34,226 bases of DNA from a virus. A program made the position numbers and the translations under genes. Below are positions 15,387-24,100 of the stretch, one piece after another; the stretch's first letter is position 1, and every line of letters starts with the position of its first letter. The stretch covers positions 1-34,226 of IMG/VR virus record IMGVR_UViG_3300028595_000009, one strand, 5' to 3'. Under the pieces are notes generated by a model that saw only the letters and a list, made by a program, of their open reading frames with translations, was not told the origin of the DNA and did not search any database.

Positions 15387-15689
15387 ATGGAAATTGAATA
15401 TGTAGAATTTAAAAACAAAATAGAAGTAGCAGAAGCCAACGGAAGATATCTTTATGAGTTATACAAAGAAGGAAATATACTTGAAGATAGAGAAAATAGG
15501 CATAATTCAAAAGAGTCTGTATTTTTAGATCTAGGTGAAGAAACAGAAGAAGGAACTTTTGTTTGCAAAATACCTCATAAGCATAAACAAAAATTTATCA
15601 AACTTAATAAAAAAGTAAAATTAGATAAAATTAAGTTTAAAAATAAAATTAAAAACAAGTTTAAAAATAAAGTTGGTGATGATGAGTGA
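15387..15689 (+). CDS. Small head-region protein with Lys-rich tail (paralogue A), 100 aa
   Basis: ATG 15387 with TTGGAGGAT. The upstream in-frame TTG lies inside the ribosome site. N-terminal FKNKIEVAEANGRYLYELY and the later GTFVCKIP align with the next protein (AEANGRWLLARY, GKIACQVP), so the two genes are tandem paralogues. The last 30 residues here are lysine-rich (KFKNKIKNKFKNK), perhaps contacting DNA. Function unknown. Confidence 0.72.
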   Translation: MEIEYVEFKNKIEVAEANGRYLYELYKEGNILEDRENRHNSKESVFLDLGEETEEGTFVCKIPHKHKQKFIKLNKKVKLDKIKFKNKIKNKFKNKVGDDE

Positions 15690-15982
15690 ATTACATAGTA
15701 TTTGATACAGAGGAACAAATGGCAGAGGCCAACGGAAGATGGTTATTAGCTCGATACAATGCAGGAATAAGAGATTGTCGATGTGACGATCCTGTTGATC
15801 CACAGATTACATCGGCTTGGGATTGGGGTAAGACAATTGTAAAATATAATGTAAAAGCAATGCTTAATGGTAAGATAGCTTGTCAAGTACCACGACAATG
15901 GAAAGTTGAATTTATGGGTACCGCAGGAGTTGAAATAAAATTAACCGAAGATGATTTTACAGAAGTAGCGGAAGTGATTTAA
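15686..15982 (+). CDS. Small head-region protein (paralogue B), 98 aa
   Basis: GTG start overlapping the previous TGA, with GTTGGTGATGA upstream. Shares AEANGR and GxxxCxxP with the preceding gene but lacks its lysine-rich tail and instead has an acidic C-terminus. Possibly a minor head or decoration protein, given its location before the scaffold. Function not recognised. Confidence 0.72.
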   Translation: MNYIVFDTEEQMAEANGRWLLARYNAGIRDCRCDDPVDPQITSAWDWGKTIVKYNVKAMLNGKIACQVPRQWKVEFMGTAGVEIKLTEDDFTEVAEVI

Positions 15983-16024
15983 TGACATTGCAAGTTTTGA
16001 GTATGATGTAACAATTTACTAAAG

Positions 16025-16053
16025 TTGACAAAATATAATTTGTAAAATAAAAT
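16025..16053 (+). promoter_or_regulatory. Internal promoter in front of scaffold and coat genes
   Basis: Perfect TTGACA at 16025-16030, 17-bp spacer, TAAAAT at 16048-16053, inside a 117-bp gap in an otherwise packed operon. It would give extra transcription of the scaffold and major capsid genes, which are needed in hundreds of copies. Confidence 0.78.
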
Positions 16054-16099
16054 TAAAATATGGAGCTGGAACGCTCGGACAAATCTAGGAGGATTCACA

Positions 16100-16678
16100 A
16101 TGGATGAAAAGTTAATAGAAATGTTAGGTGAGGAATTATCTAATCAAGTCAAAGAAAAAATTGGCGAAAACAAAATTGTTATTGCTAATAATGGAACATG
16201 GGTTCCTGCCGAAAAACATGAACAACTAAAATCTGACTATAAGGAAATTAATGGAAGGCTTGATAAGGCAAATGATGACTTGAAAGGATTTGCTGATACA
16301 TCTAATACTATCGAGGAGTTAAAAAGCAAATTAGAGGAATCTAATAAGCAATATGAGGAGTATAAGACAGAGGTAGGAAAAAAAGAGGTTAACCGTACAA
16401 AAAAGGCAGGGTTAGAAAAATTATTTAAAGACTCTGGGGCATTAGAAGAAACAATTGATTTATTAGTAAGTACAATTGACTTAGAAAATGTTCAAATTGA
16501 TTCAAAAAATAATGTAGTTGATGGAGAATTACTTGTTAATCCAATTAAAGAGAGTAGGAAAAGCCTTTTTACTCAACAGAAAATACATGGTGAAAGACCA
16601 CCACAAGGAGATTCACAGGATATTAACTTATTAGATGACCAGGCTTTTTTTGATACTATGATGGCAAAACAAAAATAA
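16100..16678 (+). CDS. Capsid scaffolding protein (GP20-like), 192 aa
   Basis: ATG with CTAGGAGGATTC. Residues 40-105 are a charged coiled coil (KSDYKEINGRLDKAND and following), flanked by a globular N-terminus and an acidic, flexible C-terminus ending DDQAFFDTMMAKQK. This pattern and the position directly before the coat gene match phage scaffold proteins of the minor structural GP20 type, which shape the prohead and then leave. Confidence 0.87.
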   Translation: MDEKLIEMLGEELSNQVKEKIGENKIVIANNGTWVPAEKHEQLKSDYKEINGRLDKANDDLKGFADTSNTIEELKSKLEESNKQYEEYKTEVGKKEVNRTKKAGLEKLFKDSGALEETIDLLVSTIDLENVQIDSKNNVVDGELLVNPIKESRKSLFTQQKIHGERPPQGDSQDINLLDDQAFFDTMMAKQK

Positions 16679-16696
16679 TTTAAAGGAGTGATTTAA

Positions 16697-17827
16697 ATGA
16701 GCAATACTTTTATCACCATGGATAGAATTGCAAGAGAAGCAATGCCTATACTAGAAAATAATCTTGTTATGGCAGGATTAGTTCACAGAGATTTTAGTAA
16801 TGATTTTGCAAAAGAAGGAGATACAATCCAAGTCAAAAAACCACCTGTCTTTACAGCAGTGGAGTTTGACGGTGATTTGTCTGGTGAATATCAAGACATC
16901 ACAGAAACCGAAGTTGATGTAAAGCTTGATAAAATTGCAGATGTATCTATGGATATTACAAGCAAGGAGTTAACTCTTAACATTGATAAGTTCAACGATA
17001 TCATTACTGCTCCTGCTATGAGTGCTTTGGCACAAAAGATTGATGCAGATTTGTGCGGATTGTATGCAGATATCCCTTACTACTATGGTACATCTGGTAC
17101 TACACCAAACGAATTAACAGACATTTCTGGAGCAAGAAAAATTTTGAATACTAACAAAGTTCCTATGCAAATGAGAAACCTTGTTATTGACCCAGAAGCA
17201 GATAGTGCATTTAACGTGTTAGATGTTTTTGCTAAAGTAGACGCATCAGGAAGCACAGAAGGGTTGAGAGAAGCAAGTTTAGGAAGAAAATTAGGTATGA
17301 ACTTATTTATGGATCAAAACATTAAAACCCACACAGCAGGAACATTTACTGCTTTGGCAGCTCCAAAATTGAGTGCTGCAACTGCCGTTGGTGACACTAC
17401 AATTGCGGTTGACGGAGGAAGTGGAACAGAAACATTACTTGCTGGAGATATCTTCACATTAGGTAATTATCAGTATGTAGTTACCGCCAATGCTACTGCT
17501 ACAAGTGGAGCAATTGCAAGTGCATCTGTATATCCTGCAATCAAAGAAATCAACGCTGATAATTCAGATTTGACATTCCCAGATAAAACTGCATTAGCTC
17601 ATACATCAAACCTTGCTTTCCACAAAAATGCTTTTGCATTAGTATCAAGACCGTTGATGCAACCGATGGGTGGAGCTAATAGTTACACTACATCAATCAA
17701 AAATGGTATAAATGTTCGTGTAACAATGGGTTATGACATGGATACAAAAACAAACAAAATTTCATTCGATGTTCTTTATGGTGCTTATACTCTTTACCAA
17801 GAATTAGCAGTAAGGTTATTAGGATAA
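16697..17827 (+). CDS. Major capsid protein, P22 coat-like, 376 aa
   Basis: HK97-fold coat of the P22 gp5-like group. Visible family features are the N-terminal ITMDRIAREAMPILENNLV, a beta-rich insertion around residues 225-282 (LLAGDIFTLG, SASVYPAI), and LAFHKNAFALVSRPL followed by ITMGYD-like end strands. It builds the icosahedral shell around the scaffold. ATG with AAAGGAGTGA. Its stop overlaps the next start in TAATG. Confidence 0.9.
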   Translation: MSNTFITMDRIAREAMPILENNLVMAGLVHRDFSNDFAKEGDTIQVKKPPVFTAVEFDGDLSGEYQDITETEVDVKLDKIADVSMDITSKELTLNIDKFNDIITAPAMSALAQKIDADLCGLYADIPYYYGTSGTTPNELTDISGARKILNTNKVPMQMRNLVIDPEADSAFNVLDVFAKVDASGSTEGLREASLGRKLGMNLFMDQNIKTHTAGTFTALAAPKLSAATAVGDTTIAVDGGSGTETLLAGDIFTLGNYQYVVTANATATSGAIASASVYPAIKEINADNSDLTFPDKTALAHTSNLAFHKNAFALVSRPLMQPMGGANSYTTSIKNGINVRVTMGYDMDTKTNKISFDVLYGAYTLYQELAVRLLG

Positions 17828-18012
17828 TGGTAAAGTGTAAATACTGTGGGTGTGAGTTATCACCAAAGGTTTTGATGATTCACACTCCAATATGCCAAAA
17901 ATTGCATCAAAAAAAATCGAATGAAAAAATATCGAATGAAACAAAAGAAGTTGAAGAAACAAAAGAAGTTGAAAAAGTAACAAAAATAGAAAGAAAAAAA
18001 TCAAAAAAGTAA
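17827..18012 (+). CDS. Small C2HC zinc-finger-like protein with charged tail, 61 aa
   Basis: ATG overlaps the coat gene stop. Residues 1-24 read MVKCKYCGCELSPKVLMIHT then C, giving a CxxC...H...C zinc-finger pattern. The rest is a repeated Lys/Glu tail (ETKEVEETKEVEKV). Translational coupling to the most expressed gene implies high expression. Many Firmicute phages have a small zinc-finger or SAP-like protein here. Function unknown. Confidence 0.7.
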   Translation: MVKCKYCGCELSPKVLMIHTPICQKLHQKKSNEKISNETKEVEETKEVEKVTKIERKKSKK

Positions 18013-18031
18013 CAATTAAGGGGGTGTTGAG

Positions 18032-18553
18032 TTGATAAGTCAAGTTATGAATTACTGTAAAAATCACTTCGTTAGGTCAAAAGAAAGAAAGTCAACTTTT
18101 GCAATTGTAAGTGATGGAATTGAAGGGGTTTTTAGTGAAAAGTATATTGTAGGTCAATATATTTGGATACGTGAAAGCATAGTTAATGATGGCGTTTACA
18201 AGATAACAGGGGTTGATTTGAACAGTAAATTGAAATTAGATGCAACTTTAACAGCCGAAGATGTAGAAAATGAATTTATAACTGTATATGGATTAGCAGT
18301 ACCAAATTCATTTTTAGATATTGTAGCTGATATCGAAGCTTGGAAAACTGCTAATGCAGGTAAAGAGGGTGTGGCAAGTGAAAGCATAGACGATTATAGC
18401 ATTAGTTTTGGAACTGGCTCTAATGGTTCTATGGCTAACACTTGGCAAGTAGCATTTGAAAGTAGATTAACTGCTTATAAACAAGTTTTTGAAACGGTTG
18501 AAATGCCTTTGAAGAATGAGGTGTATGGATATGGCAATTTCGGATTATTATAG
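18032..18553 (+). CDS. Head-tail connector / adaptor protein, 173 aa
   Basis: TTG start with AAGGGGGTGTTGAG. Position (first after coat gene), size and the helix VPNSFLDIVADIEAWKTANA fit gp6/gp15-type adaptor proteins that bind under the portal. The C-terminal half with SYSISFG-like and AFESRLTAYKQVF is compatible. Assigned mainly by gene order, so the exact connector type is uncertain. Overlaps the next gene. Confidence 0.68.
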   Translation: MISQVMNYCKNHFVRSKERKSTFAIVSDGIEGVFSEKYIVGQYIWIRESIVNDGVYKITGVDLNSKLKLDATLTAEDVENEFITVYGLAVPNSFLDIVADIEAWKTANAGKEGVASESIDDYSISFGTGSNGSMANTWQVAFESRLTAYKQVFETVEMPLKNEVYGYGNFGLL

Positions 18554-18860
18554 TACAATTAAAAAGAAAGGCACAGCTGAAACAATAGATGAAACTGGGG
18601 GAGTAGTTTTATCTTACGTTGAAACAGAGTTTCAAGGGCTTATTAATCAAGCAGACTCAAAAACTTTAGAACTGGCTAACAAGTTGAATGTTATTTGCAC
18701 ACATAAACTATTTTGTGATGTGTCTGAAGATTTAGATTATATAGATTTAATCCAAGACGCAGACGGAAATAATTATAAAATAACCTCTAAACCTAAAAAT
18801 ACTGTTGGAAGAAACCATCATTTTAAAATTATGTTAGAGTTGGTGGTCAATAATGCCTAA
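18531..18860 (+). CDS. Head closure protein (SPP1 gp16-like position), 109 aa
   Basis: I chose ATG 18531 because GAGGTG lies seven bases upstream. Earlier in-frame ATGs at 18516 and 18525 lack spacing. The small beta-rich protein has LIQDADGNNYKITSKPKN and ends LELVVNN, the usual layout of head-tail stopper proteins that close the portal after packaging. Assignment by size and order. Confidence 0.66.
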   Translation: MAISDYYSTIKKKGTAETIDETGGVVLSYVETEFQGLINQADSKTLELANKLNVICTHKLFCDVSEDLDYIDLIQDADGNNYKITSKPKNTVGRNHHFKIMLELVVNNA

Positions 18861-19272
18861 TAATTTTAGATATGTTAGTCATTTACCAGGTGTTTTGAGA
18901 GCAATTGAGGAAGCTAAGCAAAGAGGGCTAATAGCAATTGGAATATTTATGAAAGCTAAAGCCGTCTTGTTAGCCCCTGTTGGAGAAGTCCATGGTGGAA
19001 ATCTAAGACAGAAAATCGGATATGAAGTTGAAGAAAACAAAGTAATGGTATACTGTAACGCAAAATATGCGGTATATGTAGAAAAAGGAACTGGAATATA
19101 TGCAGAAGATGGAAATGGCAGAAGGACCACTTGGGTATATTTTGACAGTAAAACAGGGGAATATTATCTTACACATGGGCAAAAACCACAACCGTTTTTA
19201 ACTCCTGCCGTATTCGAAAATATACAAGAAATAAAAGATATATTTATGAGAGAAATGAGGGATTTAGAGTGA
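18853..19272 (+). CDS. HK97 gp10-like head-tail joining protein, 139 aa
   Basis: Family block YAVYVEKGTGIYAEDGNGRR, then WVYFDSKTGEYYLTHGQKPQPFLTPA, is the hallmark of HK97 gp10-like proteins (tail completion / head-tail joining). The start overlaps the stop of the closure gene, with TTGGTGG upstream. Length typical. Confidence 0.9.
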   Translation: MPNNFRYVSHLPGVLRAIEEAKQRGLIAIGIFMKAKAVLLAPVGEVHGGNLRQKIGYEVEENKVMVYCNAKYAVYVEKGTGIYAEDGNGRRTTWVYFDSKTGEYYLTHGQKPQPFLTPAVFENIQEIKDIFMREMRDLE

Positions 19273-19751
19273 TTACAAAACATTTGAAAGAAAGTTTATA
19301 TACTACACTTAGAAACTCGAGAAACACTGTATATGATTATCTTAGAGTGCCTAAAAAACCCTCTTTTCCTTACTTAACATATCAATTTAAAAATTCTATT
19401 GAAAGTCTAAAAGATTGCATACAATCAGTTGATATTTTACTTGAAATAGACTTTTTTGATTATAAATTAAATAAAGATACTACTGAATTAGATGAATTAT
19501 TTGATGCAGTAGATAATGAAATAAACAGGAAAGACGTGTTTGTTGAAGCTCAAATATATGCAAATTTTATCACATCAGACACAGATGATTTTATAACAAG
19601 TGACTCTAAAAGATTTAGAACATTAGACTTAGTTAATAAGTTTAGTTATAGACTTATTAGACAAAACAAGTTATGGCAATTGCCTACGATAGATGAACAT
19701 ACGTTCAGAAGGCAATTAGTATACACATTAAAATTTAACAAAAACAATTAG
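19269..19751 (+). CDS. Tail terminator protein with FITSD repeat insertion, 160 aa
   Basis: GTG start overlapping the previous stop. The N-terminal part (LKESLYTTLR, PYLTYQF, VDILLEIDFFDY) and position after the gp10-like gene fit tail terminators of the gp17/DUF3168 type, which cap the tail tube. Residues 99-118 carry NFITSD, DFITSD and KRFRT, an insertion resembling units in the hub protein at 24311. The reading of function is by context. Confidence 0.72.
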   Translation: MITKHLKESLYTTLRNSRNTVYDYLRVPKKPSFPYLTYQFKNSIESLKDCIQSVDILLEIDFFDYKLNKDTTELDELFDAVDNEINRKDVFVEAQIYANFITSDTDDFITSDSKRFRTLDLVNKFSYRLIRQNKLWQLPTIDEHTFRRQLVYTLKFNKNN

Positions 19752-19765
19752 AAGGGGGTTTTGAT

Positions 19766-20341
19766 ATGCCTACAATAGCGGTTAAGCCAGTTGGAGCGGG
19801 AACAAATGAATTATTGGGTGCAGGTGCTTTATATATCGGAGGAAGTATTGATGCATGGAGCACAACACCAGGAACTCTACTAGGTACAACTAAAGGCGGA
19901 TGTTCTTTTACAGATAATGCAGAATTTAGAGACAGAGAAGCTGACGGGGATTATGTACCTATGAAGGGTGCAAAAGATTTAATAAAGATTAGACCACAGT
20001 TAACTATTAATCTTTTAGAAGTTTCTACTGCAATTTTAGAGGATATTTACGGCGGAATGGCTACTACATCAGGTACAAATTTTGACCAAGTAACAAGAAA
20101 ATTTGATTTATCATCATCTTATCAAGACGTGATATACTGGATTGGGGCTAGAAGAGATGGGAAAAACATTGCAATAGAACTAAAAAATGTTATTGGGAAT
20201 GGACCGCTTATTTGGAATCCAACAAAGGACGAAGAAGTTATACAAAACATTGTTTTAGAAGCCCATGGAGACCCTGCTACATTTGATATCACAGATGTAA
20301 GTACATATCCTTATAATATTTGGGTAGAAAAGGCCGCTTAA
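19766..20341 (+). CDS. Major tail tube protein, 191 aa
   Basis: ATG with AGAAGGGGGTTTTG. Beta-rich protein beginning MPTIAVKPVGAGTNELLGAGALYIG and including NAEFRDREADGDYVPMKGAK, PQLTINLLEVSTAILEDIYGG and VLEAHGDPATFDITD, the pattern of siphovirus tube proteins. It polymerises as hexameric rings along the tape measure. Followed by a strong hairpin and the chaperone genes, as usual. Confidence 0.88.
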   Translation: MPTIAVKPVGAGTNELLGAGALYIGGSIDAWSTTPGTLLGTTKGGCSFTDNAEFRDREADGDYVPMKGAKDLIKIRPQLTINLLEVSTAILEDIYGGMATTSGTNFDQVTRKFDLSSSYQDVIYWIGARRDGKNIAIELKNVIGNGPLIWNPTKDEEVIQNIVLEAHGDPATFDITDVSTYPYNIWVEKAA

Positions 20342-20373
20342 TATTAATAGCAAAAAAATAAAATAAAAGATAC

Positions 20374-20405
20374 AATATAAGTGTGGTATATTCCACACTT
20401 ATATT
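20374..20405 (+). terminator. 13-bp perfect hairpin after the tube gene (attenuator)
   Basis: AATATAAGTGTGG at 20374-20386 pairs fully with 20393-20405 around TATATT. It is followed by TATTAT rather than a pure T run, so it is likely a leaky terminator or mRNA-stabilising hairpin. It lies between the highly expressed tube gene and the low-copy chaperone and tape-measure genes and would lower their transcription. Confidence 0.75.
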
Positions 20406-20428
20406 ATTATAAAAGGAGATTGATCTAT

Positions 20429-20818
20429 ATGACAAAAACACAAGTTATAACAAACCAAAAGGAAACCAAACCAAAGTATAGAATTGAAATGGAACACTTA
20501 TATTTACTATCTGAATTAGCAGATAAGCTACAATTTGAATTTCCAGAATTTCCAGATTACGAATTAGAAAGAAAAAAAATGGAAGAAAACAAAATGAATA
20601 AAGAAGAAATTGAAATTAAGCTTAAAAAAATGCAAAACAAATATGGTAAAAGTGTAATGTTGGACTTGTTTAAAAGTATGCATAAAGCAAAAGATGAAAT
20701 AAATAATTTAATTACAAGTATAACTAAAAGAGATGTTAAAACTATGTCATTAAAGGAAATAAAAGATTGTTTTACTGAAATTATAAACACTGATGGGGTG
20801 TTAGATTTTTTCAGATAG
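20429..20818 (+). CDS. Tail assembly chaperone, short form (gpG-like), 129 aa
   Basis: ATG 20429 with AAAAGGAGATTG. A helical, charged protein (LLSELADKLQFEFPEF, KKMEENKMNKEEIEIK) located between tube and tape-measure genes, the universal place of the gpG/gpGT chaperones. Its end contains the slippery heptamer TTTTTTC, from which a -1 shift enters the next ORF. It coats the tape measure during tail assembly. Confidence 0.85.
   Translation: MTKTQVITNQKETKPKYRIEMEHLYLLSELADKLQFEFPEFPDYELERKKMEENKMNKEEIEIKLKKMQNKYGKSVMLDLFKSMHKAKDEINNLITSITKRDVKTMSLKEIKDCFTEIINTDGVLDFFR
20806..20812 (+). promoter_or_regulatory. Programmed -1 ribosomal frameshift site
   Basis: T TTT TTC, a canonical X XXY YYZ heptamer, lies two codons before the TAG of the short form. 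A -1 slip continues with CAG ATA GTC into the open frame of 20812-21126. Downstream, CTTTTATAT (20832-20840) can pair with ATATAAAAG (20852-20860), and AGTC at 20817 can pair with GACT in that loop, a possible H-type pseudoknot. Confidence 0.85.
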
Positions 20819-21126
20819 TCACCAAATACGGCTTTTATATGTTCGTCGACTATATAAAAGATTATATGTTTCTAAGTTATCCTTTCAAGTTTTATATAGA
20901 TATGTTTGTTTATAAATATATAAAATTTGAGAGGAAACAGGCTTGGGACGTGTATTTGGTGCAGTACAACAACATGACAAGGGAAACTTTTAGAAAATTT
21001 GATTTTGATGAAAGAATAAAAAGCAGTAAAAACAAAAATAAAAAAACAATTTCAAAAGATGAAATTGTTAAAAACGCTGAATCTTTTATAAATAGAATCA
21101 GCAATGGAAAGAAAGAAGGTGAATGA
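20812..21126 (+). CDS. Tail assembly chaperone frameshift extension (gpT-like), 104 aa added
   Basis: This frame is -1 to the upstream gene and open across its stop. The first internal ATG (20839) has no ribosome site, so it is most likely made only by frameshifting, giving a product of about 232 residues. The extension starts QIVTKYGFYMFVDYIKDYMF and ends with a Lys-rich helical tail. In other phages the T part contacts the tape measure and tube. Confidence 0.82.
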   Translation, partial: QIVTKYGFYMFVDYIKDYMFLSYPFKFYIDMFVYKYIKFERKQAWDVYLVQYNNMTRETFRKFDFDERIKSSKNKNKKTISKDEIVKNAESFINRISNGKKEGE

Positions 21127-21127
21127 T

Positions 21128-24100
21128 TTGCAACTTTTTGAATTGTTTGGCTCAATCAGTGTAGATAGTACACAAGCAACAAATAACTTAACAAATTTTA
21201 ATTCATCTGCTGGAAGTAGTGTAGTTTCTATGGGGAAATTAAGCACTGGTGCTATTGCAGTAGGTTCAGCTGTTGCAACCGCTGGCATAGCTATTGGAGC
21301 TTTAGCCGTAGGTGTAGGAGCATTGGCTACATCATTTGCAGATGATTTGCAAGGCTCTTTAAATCAAGTTCAGGCATCAACTGGAAAAACTAAGCAGGAA
21401 ATGAATGAATTAGAAACTGCAATGGTGAATATTTATAATAACAATTTTGGTGAAAGTTTTGAAGATATAGGGAATGTAATGAGTAGAGTTACACAAACTA
21501 TTGGAGGAACTGCCGAAGAAATACAGAAAGTTACTGAAAATGCGTATTTGATGAATGATGTTTTTGAAATTGATACAGAAGGATCAATAAATGCAGTAAA
21601 TACACTTATGAAAAATTTTGGAATTAATTCAGAAGAAGCTTTTAATTTAATTAGTATTGGAGCTCAAGAAGGTGCAAATAAAAACGGAGATTTAATTGAT
21701 ACATTGAATGAATATTCTCCTGCTTTTAGTAATTTAGGCTTATCTGCTGAAAATTTTACAAGTGTATTAATAGCTGGTGCAGAAAGTGGAGCATTTAGCA
21801 TTGATAAAATCGGTGATGCAGTAAAAGAATTTGAGATAAGAGCACAGGATTTTAGTGATAGCACTCATGAAGCATTTACCGAACTTGGATTAGATTCTAC
21901 AAAATTAAGGAAATCATTCGCAGAAGGTGGAGATGTTGGGGCAGAATCTTTTCAACTGGTAATTGATAAATTAATGAAAATGGAAGATCCAGTTCGACAA
22001 AATTTAGTAGGGGTTCAACTATTTGGGTCTATGTTTGAAGATTTGGGACCAAAGGGTATATCTGCTTTGCAAGATATATCTAATGAGGTTGTATACACAG
22101 AAGATGCTTTACAACAGATAAATTCAGTTAAATATGATACATTTGGCGAAGCAATGGAAGGTATTAAAAGAAATCTAGAAACATCAATTTTACTTCCAAT
22201 GGGTGAAGCTATACTTCCTATTCTTGGCAAGTTTACAGATTTTATAAATGACAATATGCCAATTATAAAAAAAGCTATATCAAACACTTTTAATTATTTA
22301 ACAGATAATGTTTTTCCTCCATTTACAAACATTATAACTTTAATAAATGACAAAGCTTTACCAATACTAATGGATACATTTAACGAAGTTTTCCCCGAGA
22401 TAAAAGAAACAGTAAAAGAAGTTTTAAAAATTATTGTTGAAGATTTTTTACCGCCAATGATAACAATACTTGAGTATATTTATACTACAATTTTACCTAA
22501 GTTAGCAGATAATTTTAAAGTTTATTTCCCTAGAATGCTAACAGTTGTATCTATAACTGTAAAAGCAATAAGTGAAGCGTTAAAGGCTTTTGTAAATAAT
22601 TTAAAAAGCACTGTAAATTTTTTAGGTAATATGGCTAGCGGAGAATACAAAAAAGCATTTATAAATATGAAAGATATTGCAACAACTAACTTTAACGCAA
22701 TAACTGAAACTGCTGAATATTCAGCTAAAAAATTAATGGAAAGATATGAAAAAGAAACTAAAAAAACAGAGCCTATCGAGGACAATATTGAATCATTGAC
22801 AGATAAAATATCTAACATATTTTCTTCATCATTTGAGGATGAAGAGCCAAAAAAGAAAGCTTATGGTCATGGCGAAAAAATAGGTAAACAAATAGCTAAA
22901 GGTGTTGAAAAAGCAATACCTAAGGTTGAAAAAGCAATTGAAAAAACAGAAAAGGTTTTGGAAAAAAATGGTGAGAAAATGGTTAAATTAATGGAATCTT
23001 CTCACAATAAAATTGACCAAACAATTGATAAGTTTTATAATAACAAAACTAAAGTTGAGCAAAAAGCACTAGATAAAGATTACAAACAAAAAGAAGAGCA
23101 TTATAAAAAATTAAATAAACTTGCAAATGAAGAAGTTGACAAACAAATAAAAAAACTACAAATAACTTACAATAAAACACTTAGAGAAATAGACGAGCAA
23201 ACACGAAAAAGAATTGCTAATATAGACGAGCAAACAAGCAAAGAAGTGCAGGCCATTGAAAAACAAATACAAGCAATAGATGAAAAAACAGAACAGGAAG
23301 AAAAAGAACTCGAAGAACAAGTATTTTTAAACGATTTAGCGAACGATCAAAAAGAAATTATGAATTTGAATCACGAAAGAGAACAAAAGCTATTAAAAGC
23401 TAAATCGTCAGAAGAAAAACAAGAAATAGAAAATGAATATAGTAAAAAGATACAAGAAATATCAGAAGAAATGCAAGAAAAAGTTAATGAAAAAGCTAGA
23501 GAAAAAGAACTTGAAAGACGTGAAGAACAAAAAAGACATTTAGAAAAAAAAATAGAAAATATCATTGATTCTAATGAAGAAGAAAAAGCAGAAATTGAAA
23601 AACAAGCTGAATTAAAAAGAGGACAGGCTCAACTAGATTTAGATATGTATACTGCACACTATGAGCAAATAAGGCTAGAAGCCGACAATAAATATGACAT
23701 AATGTTATCTGACTTAGAAGAATGGCATTTATCCGAAAGTGAAAAAATAGCTGCTGAAAATGAAGCTAAGAAAAAGAAACTAAAAACTTTTTACGGCAAT
23801 TTAGAAGAACAATATAAAACACACTTTGAAACAATGCTAGAAAAACAACAACAAGGATACACCGAAATAGGAAAAGATGTAGATATTCAAAACAAAGGAA
23901 TAGTCGAAACAATAGATGGATACACTGGCGATTGGCAATCAAAAGGTGTAGCATTTATGAATAACTTAATCTCTGGATTAAACTCTAAAAAAGCAGATTT
24001 GCAAAGAGTTGTTGATGAAATAATGGCACTTATGCAAAAAGCACAATCTACATCTATAAGACCAACATCAGCTATGAACAAAATAAGTACCGTATCAAAT

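Noticed and set aside
19640-19670. Possible in-window target of the putative guide (TATTAGACAA shared with 33061-33070)
   Set aside because: Only 10 bases match before the sequences diverge, in AT-rich DNA where this is expected by chance.
20839-21126. Independent gene starting at ATG 20839
   Set aside because: No ribosome site, and the frame is continuous with a -1 shift at TTTTTTC, the standard chaperone arrangement.
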